A stretch of DNA of 14,496 bases. Origin: Fibrobacter sp. UBA1765 (GTDB taxonomy: Bacteria > Fibrobacterota > Fibrobacteria > Fibrobacterales > Fibrobacteraceae). Positions within the stretch are counted from its first letter, which is position 1; each line of letters opens with the position of its first letter. The stretch lies in NCBI GenBank assembly GCA_002314675.1, contig DCGZ01000156.1:1408-15903 (forward strand), in the 5' to 3' direction. The position numbers and the translations under genes were made by a program. Below the pieces are notes generated by a model. The model was not told the origin of the DNA. It worked only from the letters and a program-made list of their open reading frames with translations, and made no database searches. Positions 1-8,004 of this stretch are shown in pieces.

Positions 1-2084
1 GAATTGAATTCAAGCAGCTTGTCTCGGCCCTTTTCCGCAAGCTTGCGGACTTCGTCCACTTCCTTTTTAAGCTTTGGCAAAAAGTCCTTGACAAAGGATT
101 CCATGAATGTTGCGGGTTCAATCACAGCCTGCAAAAGTTCTTCCGTATACTTGATAAAGAACTCACCACCGTTCATGAGCGGCTGGCCAAAGGCATCAAG
201 GCCATCATTGTACCAGCGGAACATGACTTCTTGACCAGAGCCCTTTACATACGGCACGTAGATTTCAACATCACGGGTCTGGCCAATGCGGTCAAGGCGA
301 CCAATGCGCTGTTCCACAAGGGCTGAATCAAGCGGCAAATCCCAGAGCACAAGCCGATGCGCAAACTGGAAGTTACGGCCTTCGGAACCAATTTCGGAGG
401 AAAGCAAAATCGTAGCACCGTTCTTGCGAGAGAAGTCCGCTGAAGCGCGGTCGCGTTCTTCGATAGACATTTCTTCAAAGAAGCATGTTGCAAAGCCCGG
501 TTCAAATTCCTGCATAAGTGCGGAGGCTATGGCCTTGAGCACACGCTCATCTTCGGTAATGAGCAAAACCTTTTCTTCTGGGTTTTTATGCAAAAAGCTC
601 TTTAGCCAGGCAAGACGTTCGTCCAAGGACCAAACAGCCGCCTTCGGGAAACTGAGCAAGCCGTTTGTCTGGTAATCTGTCGCGTGGTCAGGATCCTGGT
701 TGCACATGGTTTCGACAAGCTGTCGATAAGTTGAATTTGGTTCCAGCACAACTTCCTTGAGCACTCGCTTCGGAAAGCCGCCAACACCCTTGCGGGTATT
801 ACGGAACACGACAGAACCTGTACCCATGGCATCAACGATACGGCGGATCCATTCGTGGGCTTCAAGAACTTCAGCCGTTTCACTTTCGAGCCAAGCATGA
901 ATCGGAGAATTCTTAGGGAGCATTGCCCTGAGTTCATCCATTTCAAGCTTTGCATTCGGGTCTGACGGAAGCTTTGACAAGTCAGCAGCTATCTTCTTGT
1001 ACGTTTCAAGTTCTGCAAGGAACTTTTCGTAATCGTAGAAGCGAACCGGATCAAGCATCTTTAAACGGTTAAAGTGCGACTCCGGCTGCAACTGGAGCGG
1101 AGTACCGGTCAAGAGCAGAGCACCCTTGGTAGTTGGCATAATCTGCTCAACCGCCTTGTACTCCTTGCTAACAAAACCATCTTCGCAAACCAGGTGATGC
1201 GCTTCATCAACAATGATCAAGTCCCATGTAACCTTAAGAAGATCCTCTTGAAGCGGCGGATTTTCCATAAGGAATTCCATTGTACAAATAGCGTCATTTG
1301 TAGCAAGGAACGGATTTTCCTTCATAGAAACCGTGGACGGGCCTTCGAACGAGAAATTTTCCTCTTCTTCAGAAAGAGACCGCAAAAAGCCCTTGTCTAC
1401 CAAGGTAAACACATGGTTGAAGCGTCGCTTCATTTCGACCATCCACTGATGCTTAAGCGATTCAGGGACCAAAATAAGAGTTCGCGTCACTCGGCCGCGG
1501 GCACGGAGCGTGTGCCAGATCATGCCTGCTTCAATTGTTTTACCTAGGCCGACTTCGTCACTGAGCATTAAGCGCGGGAGCTCGGAGCCAGAGCATGCTC
1601 GAGAGCAGAGATAAAACTGGTGCGGAATGGAATCTACGCGCGGGCCAATCATGCCACGAACCGGAGACCCCTTCCACGTACAAGAAATCTGCGTCGCCTG
1701 TTCACGAAGTTCATATTCTTCCGTTGAACTAAGTTCATTTGCCGAAAGAGCGCTAAAATAGTTTGAAGGCCTCAAAATAAGCTTAGAACTGAGTTCCGAT
1801 TCCTTCATTTTTTTGCCGGCCCTAGCATAGTAAACATAAAGGTCGTTTTCTTCTTCTACACGCGCAATCGGGAACGAAAGCATGGCCTTTTCGCCACGGG
1901 CGATTTCGCCAACCTCAAGCTTGTAACGAACAAGGCTTGCGACTCCGATTCTATAAATTCTTTTTTCTTTTACGGCAGGGAACTCCAAAGTAACATTCTT
2001 GGCCTCGACCGCAACAACACGACCGACACCGAGTTCAAGTTCCGTTTCGCAATAAAAACGCTGACCAGGTACAATTTTATACAT
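1..2084 (-). CDS. rapA: RapA-type RNA polymerase-associated SWI2/SNF2 ATPase (3' end beyond window)
   Basis: The frame is open from ATG 2084 to the left edge (694 codons, no stop), so the C-terminus is missing; E. coli RapA is 968 residues. Residues 1-65 (start MYKIVPGQRFYCETELELG) match the RapA N-terminal Tudor-like region, which begins GQRW..DTESELGLG in E. coli. SF2 helicase motifs follow in order: Walker A DEVGLGKT at 176-183, DEAH at 293-296, TGTP at 326-329, the RapA-type RNTRKGVGGFPKR segment, and QRIGRLDRIGQ at 592-602. RapA binds RNA polymerase and uses ATP to recycle stalled or post-termination polymerase; that role is taken from the family. Upstream of ATG 2084 an AGGGG lies only 3 nt away, too close for a normal Shine-Dalgarno, and a weak AT-rich -10 candidate lies at 2094-2099. 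The gene is divergent from the tRNA, with 67 bp between them. No frameshift seen. Confidence 0.93.
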   Translation of the reverse strand, partial: MYKIVPGQRFYCETELELGVGRVVAVEAKNVTLEFPAVKEKRIYRIGVASLVRYKLEVGEIARGEKAMLSFPIARVEEENDLYVYYARAGKKMKESELSSKLILRPSNYFSALSANELSSTEEYELREQATQISCTWKGSPVRGMIGPRVDSIPHQFYLCSRACSGSELPRLMLSDEVGLGKTIEAGMIWHTLRARGRVTRTLILVPESLKHQWMVEMKRRFNHVFTLVDKGFLRSLSEEEENFSFEGPSTVSMKENPFLATNDAICTMEFLMENPPLQEDLLKVTWDLIIVDEAHHLVCEDGFVSKEYKAVEQIMPTTKGALLLTGTPLQLQPESHFNRLKMLDPVRFYDYEKFLAELETYKKIAADLSKLPSDPNAKLEMDELRAMLPKNSPIHAWLESETAEVLEAHEWIRRIVDAMGTGSVVFRNTRKGVGGFPKRVLKEVVLEPNSTYRQLVETMCNQDPDHATDYQTNGLLSFPKAAVWSLDERLAWLKSFLHKNPEEKVLLITEDERVLKAIASALMQEFEPGFATCFFEEMSIEERDRASADFSRKNGATILLSSEIGSEGRNFQFAHRLVLWDLPLDSALVEQRIGRLDRIGQTRDVEIYVPYVKGSGQEVMFRWYNDGLDAFGQPLMNGGEFFIKYTEELLQAVIEPATFMESFVKDFLPKLKKEVDEVRKLAEKGRDKLLEFN

Positions 2085-2111
2085 ACGCCCCTAAAATTAG
2101 CTATTTATCCC

Positions 2112-2139
2112 TTGACAAAAAAGCCGATTGTTCTAAATT
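2112..2139 (+). promoter_or_regulatory. Promoter of tRNA-Thr
   Basis: A perfect TTGACA (2112-2117) is followed after 16 nt by TAAATT (2134-2139), 4 of 6 matches to TATAAT. Initiation about 7 nt further on would fall near 2146, just before the mature tRNA 5' end at 2152. The core, TTCTAAATTTAGCGCC at 2131-2146, shares 14 of 16 bases with the region just upstream of the XPB helicase start. Confidence 0.7.
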
Positions 2140-2151
2140 TAGCGCCACAAT

Positions 2152-2224
2152 GCCACTCTAGCTCAGCTGGTAGAGCAGCTGATTCGTAATCAGCAGGTCG
2201 GCGGTTCAAGTCCGCTGGGTGGCT
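2152..2224 (+). tRNA. tRNA-Thr (anticodon CGT)
   Basis: The 73-nt sequence folds as a full cloverleaf: acceptor GCCACTC/GGGTGGC with one G-T wobble, D stem GCTC/GAGC around AGCTGGTA, anticodon stem GCTGA/TCAGC with loop TTCGTAA, variable region AGGTC, and T stem GGCGG/CCGCT around TTCAAGT. Anticodon CGT reads ACG (Thr). The discriminator base is T2224. The next bases are CTA, so the 3' CCA is not encoded and must be added enzymatically. It is a single tRNA with its own promoter and terminator, and nothing nearby suggests use as an integration site. Confidence 0.96.
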
Positions 2225-2231
2225 CTAAAAG

Positions 2232-2261
2232 AAAACTCGGAGTAAAATCCGAGTTTTTTTT
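2232..2261. terminator. Intrinsic terminator shared by the tRNA and the opposing operon
   Basis: Stem AAAACTCGGA (2232-2241) pairs perfectly with TCCGAGTTTT (2248-2257) around the 6-nt loop GTAAAA. T-rich sequence continues to 2261 on the plus strand, giving a strong terminator for the tRNA. On the minus strand the same hairpin ends in TTTTC followed by TTTT, so it probably also ends the operon whose last stop codon is at 2298. Confidence 0.85.
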
Positions 2262-2297
2262 GTTTATATATGCTTTATTTACGGAAAGGCAAGCATA

Positions 2298-3455
2298 TTA
2301 TTCCAGCTTTTCCTTGATACGCGCAAATGGCAGCTTTTGGATTGCCTTGACGTGAGCAGCTTCAATATCCTTGCCTACGCCTTGCGAAAGCTCCACGATT
2401 TCTTCGGAGCCCTTTTTCAAGGAAAGCGTCAACTTAGTTGTAAAAAGGCCTGCGCTGCTTTTTTTATCTGCAAATTCAAGATACGCCTGAACAGCAACAC
2501 CACCGTCAGAAAGCGCTATACCGCCATCAGACAAGGTCTTTTTTAGCGCACCACATTCAGCGATACTTGCAGAACATTCCAGTTTATAGGAACCTGCGGT
2601 TTTGGCGCTTTCATAATGAACCGTTTTAGAAACTACATCTGCGGTGCGAACATAGCGAAAGCTTAAATCAGGCCTAACAACAATGTCACCTGCACCATGG
2701 TTCTTTGCGATCTGACGCTTTTCAAAAACTATCTTGCCTTGCTTATCCGTTTTACCGTTCAGCAAATCCCTGGAATCCTGGACTAGGGCTATCGGGAACG
2801 CTACAACGGGGCCTGCAAAATCAGAAATTGTTACAACGAGATTTTCGCCCTGCCACTCCGTTTCAAGCTTTAAGCTTGAAAGATTTGCAAGCAAGAATTC
2901 AGTCAATTCGTTTAGCGTGTGATCCAAGCGAAGTTCAGACGGGACCTCCTTTACATACGACATGTTTTCTAGCAAGTCATCGTACGAAGCTACAAGCTTT
3001 TCAAGAGCAAGCATGTCGAGTGTCATCTTGCGATAATCCCTGTCCAGCATGTCAAAGCGAATAACAGAGTCTTTTGACTTGACATTTTTTTGAACAGTCT
3101 CAAGATCAACCATAAGCTTTGAAGCCATCTGGTCAACATCTACGCTTGCTGTTGCGGTAAAGTTTTTTCCATTCTTTTTGCCGGGTACAACTTTTGCCCC
3201 CTTCAACACGATATTGGTCGAAACCTTTTTTGAAGATTCCATCGTTTTTTCAGCTTGCCAGCCACTTTCGGTTTTGCGTTCTTCGCGCGTGACCTTTGTT
3301 TCTGATTCTACACGGCTCTTGAGCTGCTTTGCAAGGCCTTCCAAGGCCAGGTTGTTGGCGTCTTTTTGAGACTCGATAGACTCGGCTGTAAAAGAAACGA
3401 TATTTGCAGAAAACGCAAAACTTGCAACCAGGGCAACAATCAAAAAAAGTTTCAT
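2298..3455 (-). CDS. Exported LPP20-like envelope protein
   Basis: A 385-residue protein with a Sec signal peptide (residues 1-17, cut likely after AFSA) and no lipobox, so it should be soluble in the periplasm or peripheral to a membrane. Residues 25-115 resemble the LPP20 family: SQKDANNLALEGLAKQLKSR, a long basic/acidic stretch, then a strand pair ending NFTATASVDVDQMASKL. Residues about 205-270 look like an Ig/transthyretin-type beta module (GKTDKQGKIVFEK). Residues 300-385 end in a second A..KAIQKL..I helix reminiscent of LPP20/CsgG-type repeats. It is the third gene of the operon, 8 nt after its neighbour's stop, with a weak AAGG-type Shine-Dalgarno. LPP20-like proteins (for example FlgP) are outer-membrane associated; a flagellar role is not indicated here. 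The family call is from remembered pattern only and the function is unknown. Confidence 0.62.
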   Translation of the reverse strand: MKLFLIVALVASFAFSANIVSFTAESIESQKDANNLALEGLAKQLKSRVESETKVTREERKTESGWQAEKTMESSKKVSTNIVLKGAKVVPGKKNGKNFTATASVDVDQMASKLMVDLETVQKNVKSKDSVIRFDMLDRDYRKMTLDMLALEKLVASYDDLLENMSYVKEVPSELRLDHTLNELTEFLLANLSSLKLETEWQGENLVVTISDFAGPVVAFPIALVQDSRDLLNGKTDKQGKIVFEKRQIAKNHGAGDIVVRPDLSFRYVRTADVVSKTVHYESAKTAGSYKLECSASIAECGALKKTLSDGGIALSDGGVAVQAYLEFADKKSSAGLFTTKLTLSLKKGSEEIVELSQGVGKDIEAAHVKAIQKLPFARIKEKLE

Positions 3456-3463
3456 AAAACGCC

Positions 3464-4429
3464 TTACTTTATTTCCATGATGATTAGCTTCTTAGAAATA
3501 TTCTGCTTGCGCACCTTGGCAAGACCTTCCAGGGACTCTACGAAAACGGAATAAACCATTTGAGCGTCGTCATAAGCATTCGGGTCTGCATACACAAGCA
3601 AGTCGTAGGTGTTGTTGGTCATAGAAACAACCTGCATCTTGTTGAATTTTTTGCGAACAGATCCACTTACGATATTTGAAATTTCTTCGGACTGGTCTTC
3701 GGTAAAGCCGTCAGCAATGTGAGCAACTACCTTGTAACGCACTCCTAGTTCAAGGTCTGCAGCAAGACGGTCACGAATTCTGTTTTCAAGCTTTACAATA
3801 GCCTGCTGAACAACCTTCTGCACGAGAACGCGCTGGCCCTCGCCTTCATCCTTCAAGCGTACGGATTCGCTTGCCAAAAGGTTACCGGTCGAAGCCTCTG
3901 AGGCGTTCAAGTCCATGACTACAAAGCCTTCCTGAATGCTACCGGCAAATGTTATACTTATGTCTGCACCGACAGAGAGCCCAGCAATGTATGCAAGGTC
4001 TTCATCGTTGCCTGCAATTTCAGTTTGCAGTTGCACGACTTCATTCAACTGCGCCTGGCTTTCTAGGCCAACCACATTGTAATCACGGCTTGACAGATAG
4101 GAATTGATTACTTCCATTGCCGTCTTTGCAAGCGGATTCTGGCGGACAACGTCAATGCTTCCTGCCATGCGGCCTGTCATTGCCGGAGTTACAAGGACCG
4201 TAGGATTAGTCTTGAACACGGCCTTAGAAATTTCAATTTCAGGTTCGGTAGTTTGGGTTTCAACCTTCTCCGTTTGGGCGACTGCATTTTGACCGGCAAG
4301 CTCGCTATTCAAGCTGGAATACCCATCATTTGCAAGTTCACGAGTTTTATCTTCTTGAGGAGGGTTAGAAGCACACGCAGCAAGTACAAGAGCGGTTGCA
4401 AGGGGAGCCAATTTTAAAATCATATTCAT
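3464..4429 (-). CDS. Outer-membrane-type lipoprotein, possibly DUF6175-like
   Basis: A 321-residue protein with a lipoprotein signal peptide; the lipobox is LAAC with lipidated Cys19. Residues 2-5 after the Cys (SNPP) carry no Asp avoidance signal, so outer-membrane sorting is plausible. A Glu/Thr-rich linker (about 20-70) precedes a domain starting PTVLVTPAMTGRM, followed by an alpha/beta region with INSYLSSRDYNVV and SVGADISITFAG. This layout recalls bacterial DUF6175 and CsgG/LpoB-like folds, a weak resemblance I cannot test. The C-terminal third repeats an alpha-beta theme (VRKKFNKMQVVSMTNNTYDLLVYA). An AAAGGAA Shine-Dalgarno sits 6 nt before ATG 4429, and the start follows the upstream stop by 12 nt, so it is translated as part of the operon. 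ATG at 4423 is an alternative start. Function unknown; probably works with the other two envelope proteins. Confidence 0.6.
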   Translation of the reverse strand: MNMILKLAPLATALVLAACASNPPQEDKTRELANDGYSSLNSELAGQNAVAQTEKVETQTTEPEIEISKAVFKTNPTVLVTPAMTGRMAGSIDVVRQNPLAKTAMEVINSYLSSRDYNVVGLESQAQLNEVVQLQTEIAGNDEDLAYIAGLSVGADISITFAGSIQEGFVVMDLNASEASTGNLLASESVRLKDEGEGQRVLVQKVVQQAIVKLENRIRDRLAADLELGVRYKVVAHIADGFTEDQSEEISNIVSGSVRKKFNKMQVVSMTNNTYDLLVYADPNAYDDAQMVYSVFVESLEGLAKVRKQNISKKLIIMEIK

Positions 4430-4441
4430 AAAATATTCCTT

Positions 4442-5926
4442 TTATTCTGCGGTTATACCGCCCTCATTTTTCAATCTGTTATATTCGTCTGTTTCATTCA
4501 TCAAGCTGTTTCGAGCCTTTCCACCAGGGTGATTTGCCAAAAGGCAAAATACTTCATAGGTTTTTAAGGCCTTGAACACCTTGCCATTTTTCAAGGTGGC
4601 TGCGACTTCAAAATTTGCAATCTTATTGCGCTGCACCTTGATTGGAATTTCATAATTCAACGAGGTGAGTTCATTTGCGCTAAAGGTCTGGATAACCTTG
4701 CCAGCACGCTTGACAACAATGTTTTTAAGTTCATCCAGGTCATTTGCAGAAATGCCAGCCAAGCTAAAATTCAAATTGCCAGAGTATTCAGAAACTTCAG
4801 GGCCAATATGGATTCTTTCATTACGCTTGCCGTTTATCTTTACGCTCAGCATCAAGTTTTTGTCTTGAACCTTTTGAACAGTAGAGTCTGCTGCGGTATC
4901 TGCTTCAATAGCGCCATCAGCATTTGGGTTTGCGTATACAGTCTTCCAGCTGTGGCATATATATTCAACATCGCCATCGCTACAAATAGCCAAGAAGCGC
5001 TTTGGACCGTATGCATTTGCATCCCATTCAAGCTTGCGTTCATACATTCCATTTTCTGGCACTGTATCTGTATAGCCCCAGACTGTTACGGCAACACCCT
5101 TGGTAATGCGACCCTGCAATGAGACCGAAGGCAAATACACCGTATCAGGCAATTCGGCAACTTTCAACTGAATACTATTTTTTAGTTCCTGCACACGGGC
5201 TTCGTAGGCTTTATCAAACGTTTCCAAGGCAAGAGGGACTGAAGTTGCGGTATCAGAAAGAGCCTTGCCAAGAGCCTTCGCAAGAGCCACTGAACCAGAG
5301 GATTTCAAGTTGACCTTGGCGATTCCCCTGGAATCTACGACAACAGTCTGGTTTTCGACAATGGCTTCGGTTTGACCAGCCCCACTTTCGACTTCAACCT
5401 TCCCTTCCTTTAGCGAAGCGACCAACTTGCCGTTTACATTGCCGACAAAGCCGGCTGTACCACGGATAGAGGCTGTTGCGTTACCGGACTTGAACTTTAT
5501 CTTTGTATCAACCTGTTTTTGCACGTCAAAATGGACTATGCCATTTTCGACCAAAACAGTCAAATCCATATTTTTGCCAATTTCTTCGGCATTCAAAAGA
5601 AGATTCGTGTTTTCGGCAACGGTAATTGCAGAGCCATCCTGCATTTGCAGAACGCTTTCAGACTCCTGTTCAGTCTTTATACGATCGTTTTCTACAACAT
5701 GCTGGCTCACGCGCAAGGCATTCCATTTTTCGGAACCTTGACGTTGCAAGTTGCAGCTCCCAACAACGCTTTGGACCTTTGCCTTGAACAAGGAATTTAC
5801 CGGCAAGGCTTTTTCTGCAATTTGCCGTTCTGCAACGGGCTCTTGTTTTTTTTCATCGTTACAGCCAGCAAAAAAGGTTGCAAACAAGACAAAAAAGGCT
5901 ACCACATACAATCTTGACACATTCAT
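4442..5926 (-). CDS. FecR-domain lipoprotein
   Basis: A 494-residue protein with lipobox FAGC (Cys22), so lipid-anchored. Residues about 45-205 form a FecR domain: NDRIKTE at 80-86, QDGSAITV at 96-103, VENGIVHFDV at 126-135, and the typical SIRGT at 153-157. In this family the domain is a periplasmic beta-structure. Classic FecR proteins are anti-sigma partners with a transmembrane helix; this one is a lipoprotein with no sigma factor beside it, so a structural or ligand-sensing role is more likely than FecR signalling. The rest (about 265-475) contains Ig-like beta segments (RITKGVAVTVWGYTD; LTSLNYEIPIKVQRNKIANFEV). It is the first gene of the operon. No Shine-Dalgarno precedes ATG 5926, while a TTAAAT/TAAATT element ends 6-7 nt upstream. 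Domain call good; role unknown. Confidence 0.8.
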   Translation of the reverse strand: MNVSRLYVVAFFVLFATFFAGCNDEKKQEPVAERQIAEKALPVNSLFKAKVQSVVGSCNLQRQGSEKWNALRVSQHVVENDRIKTEQESESVLQMQDGSAITVAENTNLLLNAEEIGKNMDLTVLVENGIVHFDVQKQVDTKIKFKSGNATASIRGTAGFVGNVNGKLVASLKEGKVEVESGAGQTEAIVENQTVVVDSRGIAKVNLKSSGSVALAKALGKALSDTATSVPLALETFDKAYEARVQELKNSIQLKVAELPDTVYLPSVSLQGRITKGVAVTVWGYTDTVPENGMYERKLEWDANAYGPKRFLAICSDGDVEYICHSWKTVYANPNADGAIEADTAADSTVQKVQDKNLMLSVKINGKRNERIHIGPEVSEYSGNLNFSLAGISANDLDELKNIVVKRAGKVIQTFSANELTSLNYEIPIKVQRNKIANFEVAATLKNGKVFKALKTYEVFCLLANHPGGKARNSLMNETDEYNRLKNEGGITAE

Positions 5927-5943
5927 GTAATAAATTTAACAAG
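5927..5943 (-). promoter_or_regulatory. Candidate -10 region of the FecR operon
   Basis: On the minus strand the bases before ATG 5926 read TTGTTAAATTTATTAC, resembling the tRNA core TTCTAAATTT. TAAATT spans 5938-5933, so initiation about 7 nt on would fall at or next to the ATG, with no ribosome-binding site between. An alternative is TTGACT (5982-5977) with a poor -10 near 5959-5952, giving a leader of about 20-25 nt. Sequence alone does not decide between them. The rest of the 146-bp divergent gap is AT-rich with no other clear element. Confidence 0.4.
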
Positions 5944-6055
5944 TTTATTGAACTTAACATTCTTATTTATTGAAGAAGTCAACATTACAGCCAAAGGCAA
6001 AACATAAACAAATATCATTTTTTTCAGCACTAAAAAAGAAAATCAACCCAGAATT

Positions 6056-6072
6056 TTCTAAAATTGGCGCCT
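6056..6072 (+). promoter_or_regulatory. Candidate promoter of the XPB helicase gene
   Basis: TAAAAT (6059-6064) matches TATAAT at 5 of 6 positions and ends 8 nt before ATG 6073. The stretch TTCTAAAATTGGCGCC (6056-6071) matches the tRNA promoter core at 2131-2146 in 14 of 16 bases. By alignment with the tRNA promoter, transcription would start at about 6071-6073, so the mRNA would be leaderless or nearly so. No good -35 hexamer lies 16-18 nt upstream. Confidence 0.5.
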
Positions 6073-7869
6073 ATGAATCCGAATGGCGCTATTATTGTCC
6101 AGAGTAACCTGGAAATCCTTGTAGAAATTCACAACCCGACTTATGAAGCAGCACGCGATGCGATCGCACCGTTCACGGAGCTTGTCAAAAGCCCGGAGCA
6201 CTTGCATACCTATCGCATTTCGCACTTGTCCCTGTGGAACGCTGCTGCAACAGGCCTTACCGCCCAAGACATTGAAGAACGACTGGAAGCACAGAGCAAG
6301 TACCCGGTACCTTCTTCCGTTATTTCTGAAATCAACGACTACATGGGCCGCTATGGCCTGCTCAAGCTTTACAAGGAAGACGACAACCTGGTTCTTGAAT
6401 CTACCGACCCGGTAGCATTCCTTGAAATCATAAACATGAAGGAAATGGAGCAATATATTGTTTCACTTCTTTCTGACACCAAGGCAATCGTAGACCCGTC
6501 TCGCCGTGGCATGCTAAAAATGATGCTCACGAATTCGGGCTTCCCTGTCGAAGACTTGGCCGGCTACACAATCGGAGACCCGCTTCCGATTTCACTCCGC
6601 GAAACGACCCTTACAGGCAAAGAATTCAAGCTTCGCGACTACCAAAAGGAAGCAGCACAAATCTTTTACGCATCCGGCTCAGAAAAGGGCGGTTCAGGCG
6701 TTGTTGTTTTACCATGCGGTTCCGGTAAAACTGTTATTGGTATGGCGGCAATGTCTCTTGTACAAACCAAGACCTTGATCCTTACGCCAAACGTATCTGC
6801 AAGCCGTCAATGGATTCGTGAAATTCTAGACAAGACGACGCTTACTGCAGACCAAGTCAAGGAATACTCCGGCGAAGTCAAGGAAATTGGCCCAGTCACA
6901 GTAGCTACTTACCAGATTTTGACCCAGCACAAGCGCACAAAGAAGAAGGGAGCCGACGAAGACGAAAACGAAGTTGAAGAAGTCAAGGAAATGAGCTACT
7001 TCAACATTTTCGGTGCAGAAAAGTGGGGCCTCATGATTTATGATGAAGTCCACCTGCTCCCGGCCCCAGTGTTCCGCCTGAGTGCAGAAATGCAAGCAAC
7101 ACGCCGCCTCGGCCTAACGGCAACGCTCGTTCGCGAAGACGGCAAGGAAACTGAAGTATTCTCGCTCATCGGACCGAAAAAGTTCGATGTGCCTTGGCGC
7201 GTGCTCGAAAGCCAGGGCTGGATTGCAAAGGCAAACTGCAGCGAAATCAGGATCCCGATGGAACCTGCAGTTAAGATGAAGTATGCGCTTGCAGACATGC
7301 GCGAAAAGATCGTTATTGCAAGTACCAACCCGACAAAGAACGAAATCGTGCAAAAGTTGATTAACTATCATTCAAGCGAACACGACCGTGTCTTGATTAT
7401 TGGCCAGTACATTGAACAGCTCGAAGCTCTTTCTAAGATGCTCGACATTCCTTTAATTACTGGCAAGACCCCGAACAAGGAACGCGACACGCTTTACGCC
7501 GCATTCCGTGCTGGCTCGCTCAAGAACCTTATGATTTCGAAGGTCGGTAACTTTGCAATCGACTTGCCAGATGCAAATGTGCTTATCCAGATTTCTGGTA
7601 CGTTTGGCAGCCGACAGGAAGAAGCGCAACGCCTTGGCCGCGTACTTAGACCAAAGAGCGATGGCGGCTCCGCATTCTTCTACAGCATTGTAACCCAGGA
7701 TTCACGCGAACAGGAATTCGCAATGAACCGCCAACTGTTCCTTACAGAACAGGGCTACGCTTACAAGATTATTAAGCGCGGAGACTGGGACGTGATTTCT
7801 AGGACACCAGAAGAATTGCAGGCGTTGCGAGCTCAACAGGCCGCAGAAGCAACCCAAGAAGCAAACTAA
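6073..7869 (+). CDS. Bacterial XPB-type DNA helicase
   Basis: A 598-residue SF2 helicase of the XPB family. Residues 1-120 contain the bacterial XPB N-terminal region (IVQSNLEILVEIHNPTY, SPEHLHTYRISHLSLWNAA). Then come the Q-like LRDYQKEA, Walker A LPCGSGKT (213-220), motif II DEVH (324-327) in IYDEVHLLPAPVFR, motif III plus the RED motif in LTATLVREDGK (348-358), and motif VI QRLGRVLRP (519-527). RED and DEVHLLPAPVFR are XPB hallmarks. A charged insert (KRTKKKGADEDENEVEEVKEM, about 287-307) lies before motif II. XPB is an ATP-driven 3'-5' DNA translocase acting in nucleotide excision repair and transcription in eukaryotes; its bacterial role is less settled. Neither an XPD gene nor a Bax1 nuclease gene is adjacent. 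ATG 6073 is preferred over an in-frame TTG at 6064, which overlaps the -10 element. No Shine-Dalgarno. Monocistronic, with its own terminator. Confidence 0.93.
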   Translation: MNPNGAIIVQSNLEILVEIHNPTYEAARDAIAPFTELVKSPEHLHTYRISHLSLWNAAATGLTAQDIEERLEAQSKYPVPSSVISEINDYMGRYGLLKLYKEDDNLVLESTDPVAFLEIINMKEMEQYIVSLLSDTKAIVDPSRRGMLKMMLTNSGFPVEDLAGYTIGDPLPISLRETTLTGKEFKLRDYQKEAAQIFYASGSEKGGSGVVVLPCGSGKTVIGMAAMSLVQTKTLILTPNVSASRQWIREILDKTTLTADQVKEYSGEVKEIGPVTVATYQILTQHKRTKKKGADEDENEVEEVKEMSYFNIFGAEKWGLMIYDEVHLLPAPVFRLSAEMQATRRLGLTATLVREDGKETEVFSLIGPKKFDVPWRVLESQGWIAKANCSEIRIPMEPAVKMKYALADMREKIVIASTNPTKNEIVQKLINYHSSEHDRVLIIGQYIEQLEALSKMLDIPLITGKTPNKERDTLYAAFRAGSLKNLMISKVGNFAIDLPDANVLIQISGTFGSRQEEAQRLGRVLRPKSDGGSAFFYSIVTQDSREQEFAMNRQLFLTEQGYAYKIIKRGDWDVISRTPEELQALRAQQAAEATQEAN

Positions 7870-7885
7870 AACATAATTTGTTACG

Positions 7886-7919
7886 AAAAAGGCAATCCAA
7901 AAAAGGGGTTGCCTTTTTT
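7886..7919 (+). terminator. Intrinsic terminator after the XPB gene
   Basis: AAAAAGGCAATCC (7886-7898) pairs with GGGTTGCCTTTTT (7906-7918, one T-G wobble) around a 7-nt loop, followed by T-rich sequence. It lies 16 nt after the TAA and separates the helicase from the next transcription unit. Confidence 0.88.
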
Positions 7920-7961
7920 ATACATATACCATACAACAAAAAATACCTACAAGCGTAAGAA

Positions 7962-7970
7962 TTCTATATT
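7962..7970 (+). promoter_or_regulatory. Candidate -10 of the two-gene surface operon
   Basis: TATATT (7965-7970) within TTCTATATTCTATTCG matches TATAAT at 5 of 6 positions and shares the TTCTA start with the other promoters here. A start about 7 nt downstream would give a leader of about 28 nt that contains the GGAG Shine-Dalgarno (7994-7997). No clear -35 element. Confidence 0.4.
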
Positions 7971-8004
7971 CTATTCGTAACAGAAAAGTAAATGGAGCCA
8001 TATT

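Noticed and set aside
1074..1547. Plus-strand 157-codon open frame
   Set aside because: It lies antisense to the conserved helicase motifs of rapA (DEAH, Walker A); its translation is low-complexity basic sequence with no ribosome site.
2152..2297. tRNA 3' end as an integrative-element attachment site
   Set aside because: No integrase, no duplicated tRNA 3' end and no change in gene content nearby.
5519..5917. Plus-strand 132-codon frame
   Set aside because: Antisense to the signal peptide and FecR domain of the lipoprotein gene, with no ribosome site or recognisable domain.
6064..6072. TTG at 6064 as the XPB start
   Set aside because: It overlaps the -10 element and has no Shine-Dalgarno; MNPNGAIIVQS from ATG 6073 fits the usual N-terminus of bacterial XPB.
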